NCBI GenBank assembly: GCA_022315425.1
Contig: JAIUPT010000038.1
Span: forward strand, 992,001 to 1,056,000
From: Pseudevernia furfuracea
Lineage: Eukaryota; Ascomycota; Lecanoromycetes; Lecanorales; Parmeliaceae
DNA: 64,000 nucleotides
Direction: 5' to 3'
Position 1 is the first letter of the stretch. Every line of letters begins with the position of its first letter. A program made the position numbers and the translations under genes. The notes under the pieces are model-generated. The model was not told the DNA's origin. It saw only the letters and a list, made by a program, of their open reading frames with translations, and did no database searches. This document shows positions 1 to 12,228 of the stretch, piece by piece.

Positions 1-92
1 ATCCGCTTGACATGCGTATATCAAGCGATTCGATTACGCTCGGCAACTCTCGAACTTATACGATAACTGTTCTCTTGATCTCGCTGTTAACA
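1..92 (-). repeat. 3' LTR of element G (truncated by window edge)
   Basis: The sequence from position 1 to 92 aligns with 9574-9636 joined to 15005-15028, differing mostly by transitions. It ends with TTAACA at 92, matching the CTAACA end of the other LTR at 15028. The following pyrimidine-rich stretch on the plus strand is purine-rich on the element strand, as expected just upstream of a 3' LTR. Confidence 0.8.
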
Positions 93-2024
93 TGATCTTC
101 TCTCTTTAAGAATTCGTTCTCGAATTCATTGCTCTAAACAGACTTATTAAAACTCTTTAAACCCCAGAGAGAACATAAGAAAAAGAGTTCTTTCAGATTA
201 GCTTCGCGCTAACATTGCAAATCTCAATTTGAAATGCGTAGACTGTGATATCTCTACGCCTTGCGTATGAAAATAAAAATGTTCGTAGAGTCGTAGACGA
301 CGTGAAGTTTGTTGACGTTGTTAATATCTCTTATTGTTTGAGTCGTGAGTTGCGCTATCGCGTCGTCGTCGTTATAAATACGCGACGTGAATAATTGCTA
401 TGCGCTAGTCGTGAGCTATGTATAAGTTTGTTTTTTTAAACTTTTGCTTTTAGCAAAACACATTTCTCTTTTTTCTAATTCATAGCTATTAAACGTAGAC
501 ATTATATTCTTTGTACTTATATTAAACATTGTCGTATCACCTGTTTGATTATAACTACTTAGATTTTTTCGACGCTTGATTTCTCGATCTACGTTCTCTT
601 TCGTTCTACGATAAGTTGAATTAATCGTAATTTCGCGTGCGTTTCTAACACGTTTATAGTTCTATTCTTATAACATTACTAATCGATTCTTCGTGCGAGT
701 GAAGACGTTGATTAAGAACTTCTATTGTCGTTGTCTTCGAATAGCGAATCAGCATATCTCGAATAGCTGTGATATTATCTTCGCGAAGATAGAAGAGATG
801 CTACGAAAGTGCACTCACTGCGTCGATCTGCGAGCCGATTGTGAGTTCGTACGTAAACACATATAGTTTATAATTCAAACATAGCTGAAGCGTCTATTAA
901 TCTCAATTTAAGATTCTCTCTACGTGAGAGATTAGATATCTAACGAACAATCTATTACGACGTCGCGTCTATCGTGAGCGAATCATTCGCCGCGAGTGAG
1001 TGCATGAGCATTCACAATATGTCAGTAGATCGTTTTTGACTGTCTGCGTAAAATTCTTCGATATCGAGTTATCTCGTCACGAGCGAGTTTAGAATCGTCT
1101 CGAGAGAAAGAAAAAGTCGAACGCATTAACGATTCAACTAAATCAAGTCAAGTCGCTTCGACGAATTGATACGACTCTAAAGGGCATCTACGATGTTCTT
1201 CGATTGAGAATATATTTTTCTCACGTTCAATAGACGTTTCGAGCACGTGACAGCTGCGTTAACGATTCGCTAGATAGATCTATCCCTCATGAACTCAAAG
1301 ACGTCTTCGAAGTCTAACGATTCTCTCTCGTCGACGAAGAACGACGTTAACGACGACCTTAGTAGCAGCAGCAGCAGTAATCGCAATCACGAAGTTAATA
1401 ATAACGATGAGAACGAGGTCTTCGTCGACGAGGTTGACGTCTTCGAGTCGTCTTTTCTCGACGAAGTCTTCGTCTTCTCTACGTCTCTCGTCGTCTCTCT
1501 CTTTAGTTTCGTCGCTGCTAGAGCTAGAGAGTTAAAGAAATTAAATGTGAATATTATTATTTAGAGAATTGATACGAACGAGAAGAAGAAGAAGAACGAG
1601 AATAAGAATAATAACGAAAGCAATTAAGTGAACGAAGACGAGATGATATAAGAGGCGAAGTAATCTAATCTTGCGTCGACATCTTTGATGCGTCTGATCT
1701 TCGAGTCAGATATAATAGATATACTCTGCGCTGCTTGTGAATTGTGTATTTTTTCGATTCTCTTTGATCTTTGAGCACCTTTTTTTGTTGCGATGTCTTC
1801 GAGCAATTTTAGAATCGTTACCCTTCGAGGTATTATCTTTTATTCATCTATCGTGCTCTTCGTCTTCGCTTCTTTGACTTTTCGAAAGCGTCTCGTAGCT
1901 TCTGTGAATATTTTATATCTTTCTCTAATACTCACTAATTATATTTATAAGAGTACTTAGCTCAACGAATAAGATATTTCATCTTATTCTTACGCTTTCG
2001 CTTGTTCAAGATCTTTTTGATCTC

Positions 2025-4602
2025 TTATTCTTCTTTATTATCTATTAATTTCGCTGTTATATATGTTAATATCGTACTATTATCTCTACGACGATAGAGT
2101 TCTAGCAGTAATATATAAAAAACGTTATATATGCGATAGATTAACGAAAGCGCTAATCGATAAGCTTGCTTGTCTACGATATTTCGAATAATGAATAAGT
2201 CAATTGTCTTGTTCGAAAGCTTCTTGTTTGATCGTTTTTGTTTGAGATTCTTGATTAATAACATTATCAAGTCTTCTTTCTAAAAGAATTGTGCTTGATA
2301 CTTTTTGTTATACGTTTTCGCTTACGATTCGAATACTTTTTATTAACGTTTCGTAAGCTCTTCTCGTAACGTATAAATTTCTTTTACACGTTCTTTCGCT
2401 GCTAACATTTTCTCTTAAGAAGAATCGTTCTCGATTCTCAATTTAAAGTCGAGATTATAGTCGTACATTACATAAAATAAACTATAATTTAACGTCTTAT
2501 GTTGACTTTGTTAATAGTTATACTCGACTATAAATAAGAGATTCGCTTAGTCGTTTTGTTGCTCGTTACAAAAAACTCGAAGATAGTGTTTCAAGATTTG
2601 ATTTTATTGTTCGATTTGATTATTAGTTTAAGAATAAAAGACAGTGCTTAGTCTACGTTTCATCTTCATTTAATAACAGATTTACGATCAAAACGCACTC
2701 GTAAACACAGAATCACGATTAGTGACTATATCTTTTAATAAGTTAAATCGAAGAAAGATTTCTTTCATGAGCAGCTGTTCGAGATCGAAGACATTGATTT
2801 TCTTTGTGATTGATAGATATCTTATTATTTTGATATATCTATCGACGATTATAAGAATCGCATCGTAAACGCAGTCTCTGCGTCGACTTGAAGAAAGATC
2901 TGTAATGAAATTCATCGTGATTTCTCTTTAAGAACGACTTGATTAAGAAAGCGCACTTAGCTCGTCATATAAACGATGTCGCTTCATCTTCACTCTCTGA
3001 CAGACATCACATATATTCATATATGATTTCACGTCTGTCTTAATACTATTTTAATAGTATTTTCTAGTCATTAGTTTTAGTGTCTTGTCGACATCGAAAT
3101 GTCCCGTCAAGAAATCATCATAATAACGTCTCAATAGCTCTTCGCGGACGAAAGTCTCTTCGAGAACGTACAACATGTTCTTATACCTTAACAGTCTCTA
3201 ACTATCTCATATTTAAGCTTCGACGTCACTCTTTCGCTTGTTCTGCGCTTCGTCTTTTCTTCGCTATTAAACATAAGAGTCTTTCAGCTGAAGTGCTTTG
3301 ATAAGCTCGAAGATGAACTTGTTACTAAAATCATATATCGTTTCGCTTATTGTCGCAATGTGAACTACTGAGCGTGAAACGAGCTGTTTGTAATTAATAG
3401 TCTCAGCAATAGAGTTAAGCTACGCGATAGCTACGTTACGTGTACTCTAAGTAAGCATCTCGCTTGAACTCTCTACTCTCGCAGTTGAAGATTCTTTAAG
3501 TCTCGAAGAATATATAACATCAAGATGAGTCTCTTGAATTGCAGCTGTTATCAAATTTATAAGTATTATCTTCTGAGCAGTCACTTCTTTTCTATTATCA
3601 GTCACTAGATTATATTATATATTCACGTCTAGACTGTGTATCGCAAAGGGGGGCTCAACGTTTGAGCTGCGCTTCGTATGCTTATAACTCTTATCTTATT
3701 TATACGCTATTCGAATAATAACAAATATGAGACTTATCAGATCTTCTATCGCTGTCAATTTCTGTTATAACGTTGACAATAGTCGATTTAACGACTCGTT
3801 TTCATTCTTATAATTAGATCGTCTTGACGACGTATCGACTGAGTTTGTCTTCTCTGACCTGTGTGTAATAAAAAAATCAAACATTAATAACTTTATTGCT
3901 CACCTAACTTGTCGCTTATTCAAACTCGTCATTTTCATAAAGTACTTTAGATTGTTATGATTCGTAAGTACTTTTATAGAATAAAAACTCTCTTTCAAAT
4001 AATGACGTTACTATTTGAAGATCGTTACGATAACGAGTAGCTTTTAATTATGAGTCTCATAATTTCGCTCTATAGAAATTATTTTTCGAGAATAAAATGT
4101 AACTAAGTGTCATTGCTTATTGTTATTTTATAACTGAGTCAAAATGTCTGCTAAGTCGAAATCTAAAGCATCCGTTTTCACTCTAATAAGAAGTTCTAAA
4201 TCAAAGTGACATAGAAGGGACGCTTTCGTAAAGACTTCGCGAAGTCGTCGAAATGCCTTCTCCGCCTCAACAGGTCAATCAAAAGATTCTATCTTGATTC
4301 CCTTGATACTTCTCTTGAGCAAGTTTGTGAGTGATTCGACAATTTGAGAGTAGTAATGAATAAATCTTCGATAGAAATTCACAAAGCTCAAAAAGATCTA
4401 TATCTCATAAAAGAACTTAGATCTCGATTACTTCTGAATTGCTTTCACTCTGCGTTTGTTTATTGCGACGTTATCGATAAATATTATAAAGTCTAGAAAT
4501 TCGACTTCTGTGATGAAGAACTCACATTTCTTCAAACTTGTATACAGACTAAAACGTCTTAGTCTCTTAAGCACTTGCTTGACATAATCTAAATGTTCTT
4601 CT
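2025..4602 (-). pseudogene. Gypsy pol relict: RT thumb, RNase H, integrase, chromodomain
   Basis: This is the downstream part of the polyprotein of element G. On the minus strand, translation just left of 4602 continues the reverse transcriptase after the IYSSSQE segment and runs through a KKCEFF segment typical of the RT thumb. Positions 2915-2688 encode an integrase-core pattern (YDAILIIVDRY, then EIFLRF and a DRDSVFTSAF-like segment with one substitution). Positions 2270-2025 encode KQAYRLALSLIYRIYNVF, the signature of the segment before or within Gypsy chromodomains. Numerous in-frame stops separate these islands, so the gene is dead. The family call rests on motif recognition. Confidence 0.82.
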
Positions 4603-4790
4603 TGTTACGAGCGTACCCCGCATCCCTTTGACACATGCCTTCCTTTGACACTTCCCTTTTAGGCTTAGCGTGTCTTGGCAGGTTCACTCCGTCATACATA
4701 TATGGCCCTCCCTCCCAGTTCATAGTTGCTCCTCATCTAGTTGTCTCATTCTATACACCTACATGACTTGACTCTGTACTGGTCCTGACA
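4603..4790 (+). repeat. 5' LTR of element C
   Basis: This 188-bp copy matches 6655-6842 with three transitions. It begins TGTTACGAGCG and ends CCTGACA. It contains a TATA-like box (4694-4703) and the putative transcript 5' end near 4735. Confidence 0.9.
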
Positions 4791-4802
4791 CTACAACTAG
4801 AT
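4694..4802 (+). promoter_or_regulatory. Element C promoter and self-primer/primer-binding pair
   Basis: A TATA-like ATACATATAT lies at 4694-4703. About 30 bp on, ATCTAGTTGT (4735-4744) would be near the start of the transcript. Two bases after the LTR, ACAACTAGAT (4793-4802) is its exact reverse complement. This is the layout of Tf1-type LTR elements, in which the RNA 5' end folds back to prime minus-strand synthesis. The transcript start is inferred. Confidence 0.75.
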
Positions 4803-4864
4803 CACCCTCACTCCATTCGTTTTTTTGACAGCAAGCGAATTCAAAGAAATTTGCTGGCAGGAGC

Positions 4865-5075
4865 TTTATCAAGAGACTAAGTGAGATCAAGACACCTTCG
4901 GGTTGAGGTCAATATCGACCATTGAGATATCGTATCCCTGGGTCTACCCACCATACGGGCAGAGAATTGTTTATCAAGAGACTAAGTGAGACCAAGACAC
5001 CATTAACACCGGTTGAGATCAATATCGACCATTGAGATAGGCACCTCTGGGTCTGGCCACCAGACGGCAAGGGGG
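4865..5075 (+). repeat. Degenerate tandem duplication, about 105-bp unit
   Basis: The stretch beginning TTTATCAAGAGACTAAGTGA at 4865 is repeated from 4970 with similar internal order: a segment on 'gaccattgagata', then a 'gggtct..ccacca.acgg' segment. The two units differ by scattered changes and a small indel. It lies in the leader of element C. No coding function is visible. Confidence 0.75.
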
Positions 5076-6654
5076 AGAACCGCCTTGTGTACAGTGAGCA
5101 AGGATAAAGAAGTTACTGGACCATTCGTACGACTTAGCGAATCAGAAAGAAATCGTCAAAACACCACCTCCTCACCCCACAGCGAGCCTGCTATAAGGCA
5201 ACGGGATCAGACCCGAAAACAATCAGCAAACGGACGACCTCTTCACTGAGCATGTCGACCACACAACACGAAAAAGACGCCTAGGCTTCACACCTCGATT
5301 TCTTAACACACCATCGCAACAACATTCTTCAGAGCACTCACATTCTTTGCGGGGTGTCAAACGGTCAGCAAACAAGGAAGTTAGGTGGGAACAAAGAAAA
5401 CGGACGGCAAGTGAGCCTGCTACAATGGCACAACATATTCGATTCTTTCTTTCCCCTTTCTATCATTTTCACGACATGGCGAATTACAACACAAATTCTA
5501 CGAATCAGACGCTTGAGTTACGGGCGTAATCTATGTCAGACAGGTCATTGACAGCGAAGTACTCGCTATCGGTCTTAGGACGGGTGTCAAGAACTTAGTA
5601 TTGATGAGACACTGGCAGTCGAAGCGGTAGGCCTACGAAGCGGATGGATGCAATGGATAGCACTATGGAACAACACAGCGACGGACGTTGAATGACAAGA
5701 GGCTATGGTCAGGACATGAAGAAGATTGATATTTGATGGCAAGAGCTTGAAGGCACAGGGCAAATCTACAATGATACTTCCAGGACAGGCTGTCAGCAGG
5801 AGTTGAGGTGGACAACATACATGCATGCGATGGATTTTTTCGATTCTACATGGACAACATGGACAAAGCAATGTGGCTGCAGCAGGCATGGACAATGCTG
5901 GCATGGACGACAAAGCAATGTGGCTGCTGCCTGCTGGACAACATGGACAACTCTGGCTAGACTGCATTCGGCCTAGCGCACTCAAATCAGCATGCGATCC
6001 GGCCAAACCTCGGACATGGTGTTTTTGAGCGATTCCAGGCCATTCCAGAACGGCGCCAAGACTTCATTTTTCACTCAGGCAAATTCGAATGCTCAGCGAC
6101 TTGGTACTCAACAACAACGCCATATGACATCTACCTTCTTCGCCTCCCCCCGAGCTATAGTCTATGACTGTCGACGACGTCATAGCCGGAGGCCCCAAGC
6201 GTGTTGTTGATGACGTCGTCGCCCTCGGTGGATTTGGTCCCAGGGAGAAGACCACCCAGCTGCCCCAGAAGGATTTGATATTGGTTTAAGATTTGAGGTT
6301 CGGGCGGTTCGGAAGGCCTCAGCCAATCACAGGCCTTCATTCAGCAACTTTCTTCTCCGGCCGCAAATCCAATATCAGCTGCCCAGCCTACACCAAAAAC
6401 CATTCTTGGCCACCATTTCTTCAACTCTTCACCAATGGAGGCCATTCCAGCACCCCTGCAACCGCATAACGTCATGCTAGCGACATGGCATCGCCAAGAC
6501 GTCATCGAAGAGACTTGGAATCAGCACTGCGGCTGAGGATTGCGTCGGCGGGCACCATGTTTCTGCTTTTGTTCTTTCTTCCACATGCATAGCGAGCGAC
6601 TATGAGCGAGCGACTACAGCCATGAGGACATGTCTTTTCGGAGGGGGGGGGTAG

Positions 6655-6842
6655 TGTTACGAGCGTACCTCGCATCCCTTTGACACATGCCTTCCTTTGA
6701 CACTTCCCTTTTAGGCTTAGCGTGTCTTGGCAGGTTCACTCCGTCATACATATATGGCCCTCCCTCCCAGTCCATAGTTGCTTCTCATCTAGTTGTCTCA
6801 TTCTATACACCTACATGACTTGACTCTGTACTGGTCCTGACA
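6655..6842 (+). repeat. 3' LTR of element C
   Basis: This 188-bp LTR is preceded by a purine-rich run ending GGGGGGGGGTAG at 6654, which fits a polypurine tract. It is followed by the right copy of the target duplication CTTCT. Confidence 0.9.
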
Positions 6843-7572
6843 CTTCTTGCGAACTCGAATAAATTAGAATGTCGTTAAGATAAACAACGCAAAAATTGTT
6901 AATTAGACTCGTTAACGACTTGTTGATATAAGTCTGAAAGGTCGCAGAGACGTTGATTAGGTCAAATGACATTATCAAGTACTTAAAGTGATCATAACGC
7001 GTACGAAACGCAGTCTTTCACTTATCGCCCTTACGAATTCGAATACGATGATACGTATCCTTGAGATTCAATTTTGTGAATCTCTTGACTTCATTTAGAC
7101 GATTTAGAGTCTCACTAATCAAAGGCAAAGAATAACGATTTTTTATCGTGACTTTATTTAACTCTCGATAGTCGACATATAGTCGCAAGTCGTTATTCTT
7201 TTTTGATACGAAAAGAATAGAGAACTCTACTGAGCTCGTTGAATACTAAATTCAGTCTTTCGCTAAGATATCGTCTAGATATGTTCTTAGTGTCGTTAAC
7301 TCGATGTTAGATAGATTATATAATAAATCAAATAATGATTTTACTATAGTCTTAATGATATAATCACGTTCTTCGTGCGACGAGAGTCGATCGACTTCTT
7401 CGATTAAAAATACGTCTTCGTATTCGCGCAACTTCTCTGACAATTTTGAGATAGCGTCTGCGATCTGCGATTGTAATATATTCGCTAAAACTTCGTTAAA
7501 ATGATATTTTCTTGCTGACGCATTAAAAATATCTGTGATCATTAAAGTATACACTAACTTTTCTCCCTTCAA
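6843..7572 (-). pseudogene. Gypsy pol relict: reverse transcriptase palm
   Basis: On the minus strand this encodes the entry region (a LYNLS..ELTTLRTYLDDILAK segment at 7330-7252) and the RT palm (LNLKDTYHRIRIRKGDK, stop, KTAFRTRYDHFKYL). The catalytic box reads YLNDIL at about 6880, where YLDDIL is expected for Gypsy. The change GAC to AAC on this strand fits a RIP G-to-A transition. Element C splits the gene just after the IYSSSQE segment. The enzyme is dead both by this substitution and by stops. Confidence 0.85.
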
Positions 7573-8024
7573 TGCGTTAACAAAATCTTGAGATAAGAGT
7601 ATCTTATACGTATACGTATCGACATTAAAGCGTTAGATTCTCTTAATAATATCAATCACGATATCTTTATCTATTAATGCTGACAGTTTTAATATAAAGA
7701 ATAAATTATCTTCTTTTACGATAATATAAAAGATATGCGAACATCGCTTTATATGACTTTAACTATTTTATAACTTATAGTATATAAGATAGACGATATA
7801 GCAAAAGATCGTATTGTTATTTATTTATTTGACACTTGACAAAGACGCTTCGACTAATTCGAGATTATGTTCGAGGACAAAGCGCTGATTAATCATATTA
7901 ACTTCGATCTCGTTGTTAAATTGTGTCGAAGTCGATATTAGAGTTGCTTCTCGATCTTCTGCAATCACTTTCTCTAAAAAAATCATACTAAGTGTCAAAA
8001 TAACTTCTTGTTTTGCCCTCGCCG

Positions 8025-8525
8025 TTAAGAAGTCTTCGACGAGAGTCTTTCTTTTCTCGACGAAGATAACTCGATAGTATAAGCATTAATGTTTTTAACG
8101 TTATCGATAGACACACGATTAACGTCGTCTGTCTTAGATTGTCGATATTCGTTTACGTAATGTCTCTTCTTATAACAGTTATAGCATTCGACTATCTTTA
8201 GATGTTTCTTGCTTTTCGACGTTTTGTCTCGAGATTCACCTTCGTTTAAGCGACGCGAAGCATTCGCTTTCTTATTCTTACGAGATTGCGCCGCTCGTTT
8301 ATTGTTATTAAGTTTATTCTCTTTCTTATTTTCTTTGTTCCGTCTTTGATTCGTATTCGAGTCGACATCGTTTGTGTCTCGTCTATCATATGATAAGCGT
8401 GCGTTAACTCTCTTATTCGTATTCTTCAGACGAGTAGTCTGAGCGATAAGATCTTCTCGCGTCGAGACTATTTGTCTCGTGCGAGTGATATCGTCTTGAA
8501 GTTTCGAAAGAAGTTTCGTTATCAA
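8025..8525 (-). pseudogene. Gypsy gag relict with damaged zinc knuckle
   Basis: A 166-codon open stretch holds a basic, Asn/Arg/Lys-rich region followed by a zinc-knuckle-like CYNCYKKRHYVNEY. A normal CCHC knuckle is C-x2-C-x4-H-x4-C, and the last cysteine is replaced here by tyrosine (TGC to TAC on the coding strand), a RIP-type change. Its place upstream of the pol relict on the same strand fits the nucleocapsid end of Gag. The remainder of gag, to about 9390, is not readable. Confidence 0.7.
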
Positions 8526-9392
8526 TGTCGTAACTCGTTAAATTTCGTTCGACGACGATAACTGTGTCTCGAGACTGAAAAGATAGATCTCAAATTGAAT
8601 TACTGATTGAGATGGTCTTTGTCGCGCATTCGTATAGACCATGTTTATCTCCAGCTATCTATTGATTAAATTCTATATTTTGTTAAGCAGAAAGAAGACG
8701 AAGTGATTCTAGCTTTCTATCTTGATCGGATTCTTTTCTCGTTCGTTATATCACTGTTTCTTGAGATCTTTCGTTAGAAATTGCATACATCAAACAATTT
8801 TATCGTGATCGTTTAGAAAATACGCTGAGATATTCATAAATGTAACTTCGGCGTCTCGTATTCAGTCACGATGCTCTCGTCTCGATTTATCATGATAATC
8901 GTTAAGATTCTTTGATTTAACACTTCGTCGTTTTGTGACATGTGTCAATTCAACATTTAAATAACGTTTTGACCCTGCTCGAGCATTAGAAGAGTCACGA
9001 CGAGTATTCGACGTGTTCGATTCGATATCGTCTTGATTTCGTTCATCTAACGATTTCTCTCGTTGAAGGGCATTGATCTCTTCGTTAATGTCATTCAGTT
9101 GTCGTCTTTTTAGTAGCTGATCTCGACGTTAAGTTGTCTAAGTCAATCGCTCGTTCAAAGTTAGGTCGATAACATCGTCTCTCGAAGTAGATGTCGACTG
9201 TCTTTGACTCTCGAATTCCACGTCAGAGACATGATCTGATTCGTTTAGATTCACTGTCTGTGACTGTTCTCCAGATATGATGTGCGAGTTGAATAAATCT
9301 GCTTCGTTTTCGATACGTTGCGATTGCGAGCGAGTGATTGTTATTATACTAAGTTCGAATCACTATCTCTCGATGAGAAGAAGAATTAGAAT

Positions 9393-9636
9393 TGTTAGAC
9401 TGACTTATATAATATAGATATATATAAGACAGGCTAGAGTTGTGTAGCAATGTGAACTTAGCGAAGATATATATATTGCGTATAGTATATCTAATAGTAA
9501 GACTAATTCTTAAGAAAGAAAAATGAGAAACTTCGAGGCATGGCCCTCTTAAGCTTCTCACGCCAAGAATTCGCTTGGCATGCGTATGTCAAGCGATTCG
9601 GCTACGCTCGGCAATTCTCGAGCTCATGCGATAGCT
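9393..9636 (-). repeat. 5' LTR of element G, part 1 (split by element A1)
   Basis: The LTR starts at 9393 with TGTTAGAC on the plus strand. It is cut at 9636 by element A1 and resumes at 15005, ending GCTAACA at 15028, about 268 bp in all. The join is fixed by the TAGCT duplication on each side of A1 and by the uninterrupted homologous stretch at 1-92. Confidence 0.85.
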
Positions 9637-9818
9637 TGTCAGGACCAGGCCTAGAAGGATCATAGGGGTATGAGTAGACGAGGATAAAGAGTCTATCAAA
9701 CTATCTAGGAGGGAGGCTCTGTATATGTAGGAGGCAAGGCCTCCGCCAAGGCTAGGCTAGGCTTCAATGGGCCTAGCGCCTAGCCGGTGTCAAGGGGATG
9801 CAGGGTACGGTCGTAACA
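9637..9818 (-). repeat. 3' LTR of element A1
   Basis: This 182-bp repeat has the termini TGTCAGGACC and GTAACA on the plus strand. It matches 14818-14999 with about five transitions and corresponds in inverse orientation to the LTRs of A2. The C-rich stretch that follows is the polypurine tract on the minus strand. Confidence 0.92.
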
Positions 9819-10678
9819 CTATCCCCCCCCCGAAGACCCCAGTGCGGTAGACAGGTGTGTGCCCTCGAAAGAAAAGAAGAAGAAAAAACAAACGTCATGT
9901 ATGCTTGGTTACTGAAAAATCATAAAAAACAAAGAACTTTTGGCCCTAGCGCTCGCTTTCTCGGTGACTCTAGCGGTGAATTTCCGGCGGTGACGTCTTT
10001 GGCGATGCCATGTCGCTAGCGTGACGTCATGCGGTGGCAGGGGTTCTGGAATGGCCTCCATTGACGAAGAATTGAAGAAATGATGGTCAAGAAGGTGTTT
10101 TGCCCTGCAGCAGCCATTTGATATTCGAATTTCGGACAGAGAAGAAATTCAAAAATGAAGGCCTGTGATTGGCTGAGGCCTTCCGAACCGCCCGAACCTT
10201 AAACCTTAATTCAATATCAAATGGGTTTTTGGCGCTGGCGCAGTCTTCTCCTTGAGACCAAATCCAGCGAGGGCGACGACGTCATCAACAACAAGCTTCG
10301 GGCCTCCGGCTATGGCGTCGTCGACAGCCATAGACTATAGCTCGGGGGGAGGCGAAGAAGGTAGCTGTCATATGACGTTGTTGTTGAGTAATTAGTCGCT
10401 GAGCATTCGAATTTGCTTGAGTGAAAAATGAGTCTTGGCGCTTTTCTGAAATGGCCTGGAACCGCTCAAAAACACCATGTCCGAGGTTTGACCGGATCGC
10501 ATGTTGATTTGAGCGCGCTAGGCCAAATTCAGCCGCCCTATCAGCCAGCGATTTCCAAAATAGATGCTTACGACTAATCCTGACACTGTTGTCATAGATA
10601 TCCCTGACATTCCAGGTCGTATATTTCCTGAGTACTCAGTCCAGCGATTGACGATTTGCCGTGCTTCTGACTATAGAT

Positions 10679-11569
10679 TCAGTTTATCATAACAAGTTCG
10701 TCGTCTTCGTCCCATTGTGAAAGTCCATGAAAGTCGAGAGCAGGGTCTAAGCGTGCAATAATAACGTATTTGCCCTTCTTTGCGTAAGCCTCAGCTTTTG
10801 CTTTAGCGTATTGCTCGGCGAATCTCGCTACTTTCCTCTCAGCCAGACCCTCAGCAAATTATTGATAATGAAGTTGTCTCATCATTATGTACGTCTTTAG
10901 CTGAAGTTTTGTCTTCATTATGTAAGTGTTCAAGGCATCGTCTTGGTCAATAGAACGAAGCTCTGATTTTCTTGCGAGGTGTCTCATAAGATTAGCTTCG
11001 AAAGCATAACGGCTAGCGAATTTCATGAAGGCCCTATAGAAGTCTGAAAAAGGTTGATTGCCCTGCGTCATTTTCTCGAAAGCACGCCAATTTGTGTCTT
11101 CAATAATGGGTAAAGGTACTTCGTATAAATCGACAAGGTGATCTAGAAGTTCGTTGACGGTAGAATAAGAACGATATCGTCGTCTAATAGACACGTGTTG
11201 ACTTGCCTCTCCCCCGAGGCGGGCAATAATGTACGCAATCTTGAATGACTCGAGGGGATAGTGATCACCATTGTGGTCCAGTTTGTCTTGCATTCTCATT
11301 TTCCAGTCATCAAATTGGACGTGAGTATTGGTGTCGGTGAAAACAGGTGGATTCGATAGTCTTGAAGTGAGTCTCGGTGCTTGTCTGGAAGGCGAGAAAG
11401 ATCGCTGTCTTAGCGGTGATCGAGAAGAAGGTGGATCATGACCTTGCATCGGCCCATTCTGAGGTTGCTGCTGAGTATGGTATCGCTGAAAGAGATCCTC
11501 AGCAGACAAGGATCGCTGTACTCTTGGCATGCGGAGCGGAGGCGAATTTGATGGTGAGAATTTGATATG
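10679..11569 (-). pseudogene. Gag-like gene of A1, 3' part
   Basis: This is the larger part of the A1 gag, starting where element B interrupts it. It encodes a low-complexity RSFSPSRQAPR-like basic segment, then a capsid-like helical region (VQFDDWKMRMQDKLDHNG, then FEKMTQGNQPFSDFYRAF), the pattern of fungal retroelement Gag proteins. A CAA-to-TAA change makes a stop at 10859. In copy A2 the same codon is CAA and the frame continues to a stop matching 10679-10681 here. No zinc knuckle is present. The gene is dead by interruption and by this stop. Confidence 0.8.
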
Positions 11570-11753
11570 TGTAAGGACCGTACTGTGGTGATAACCGTAG
11601 TGTAGTATGTAACGAAGATAACAAGCTGAGGAGCAACTATGGACTGGGAGGGACGCCATATATGTATGGCGGAGTGAACCTGCCAAGACACGCTAAGCCT
11701 AAAGGGGAAGTGTCAAGGCAGGTGTGTCAAGGATGCGAGGTACGCTCGTAACA
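11570..11753 (-). repeat. 3' LTR of element B
   Basis: The sequence is identical to 14031-14214 except for one G/A difference. It starts TGTAAGGACC and ends CTCGTAACA on the plus strand. It is preceded by the ATATG target-site copy and followed by a C-run that is the polypurine tract on the element strand. Confidence 0.93.
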
Positions 11754-12228
11754 CTACCCCCCCCCCGAAGAAGCGCTGGTCCCCAGTGCGATAGACAGGT
11801 GTGTGCCCCCGAAAGAAAAGAAGAAGAAGAAAAAACAAACGCCATGCATGCTTGGTCGCTGAAAAATCATAAAAAACAAAGAACTTTTGGCCCTAGCGCT
11901 CGCTTTCTCCTTGCGGCGATGATGTTGATCCCAATTTAATTCGGTGACGTCTTGGCGATGCCATGTCGCTAGCATGACGTCATGCGGTGGCAGGGGTCCA
12001 GGAATGGCCTCCATTGGTGAAGAATTGAAGAAATGGTGGCCAAGGACGTGTTTTGACATGCAGCAGCCATTTGATATTCGATTTTCGGGCGGAGAAGAAA
12101 TCCAGAAATGAAGGCCTGTGATTGGCTGAGGGCTCCGAGCCGCCCGAGCCTTAAAGCTTAAATCAATATCAAATGGTTTTGGCGCAGTTTTCTCCTTGGG
12201 ACCAAATCCACCGAGGGCGACGACGTCA

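Larger units (their letters stand above)
4603..6842 (+). mobile_element. Non-autonomous LTR retroelement C (TRIM-like, 2.24 kb)
   Basis: Element C has 188-bp direct LTRs (4603-4790 and 6655-6842) that start TGTTACG and end CCTGACA, flanked by a perfect 5-bp target duplication CTTCT (4598-4602 and 6843-6847). It interrupts the reverse transcriptase of element G. I count three LTR-LTR differences, all transitions. It has a self-priming type primer site and a purine-rich tract (about 6639-6654) before the 3' LTR. No reverse transcriptase, integrase or convincing gag ORF is present. The leader around 5356-5410 resembles the region before gag in element A, and about 5970-6650 belongs to the 3' cassette shared with A and B. 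It probably depends on enzymes from another element. Confidence 0.9.

Noticed and set aside
5587..6006. Cys/Ser-rich minus-strand frame in element C
   Set aside because: It lies over a short 'catggacaa' repeat stretch and the shared 3' cassette; the other copies do not keep it open.
9360..9392. tRNA-type primer-binding site for element G
   Set aside because: No TGG-starting match to a tRNA 3' end is seen beside the LTR, and no convincing self-complement was found either.
11724..11939. Short frame across the 3' LTR and cassette of element B
   Set aside because: The frame starts inside an LTR and is not kept in A1 or A2.
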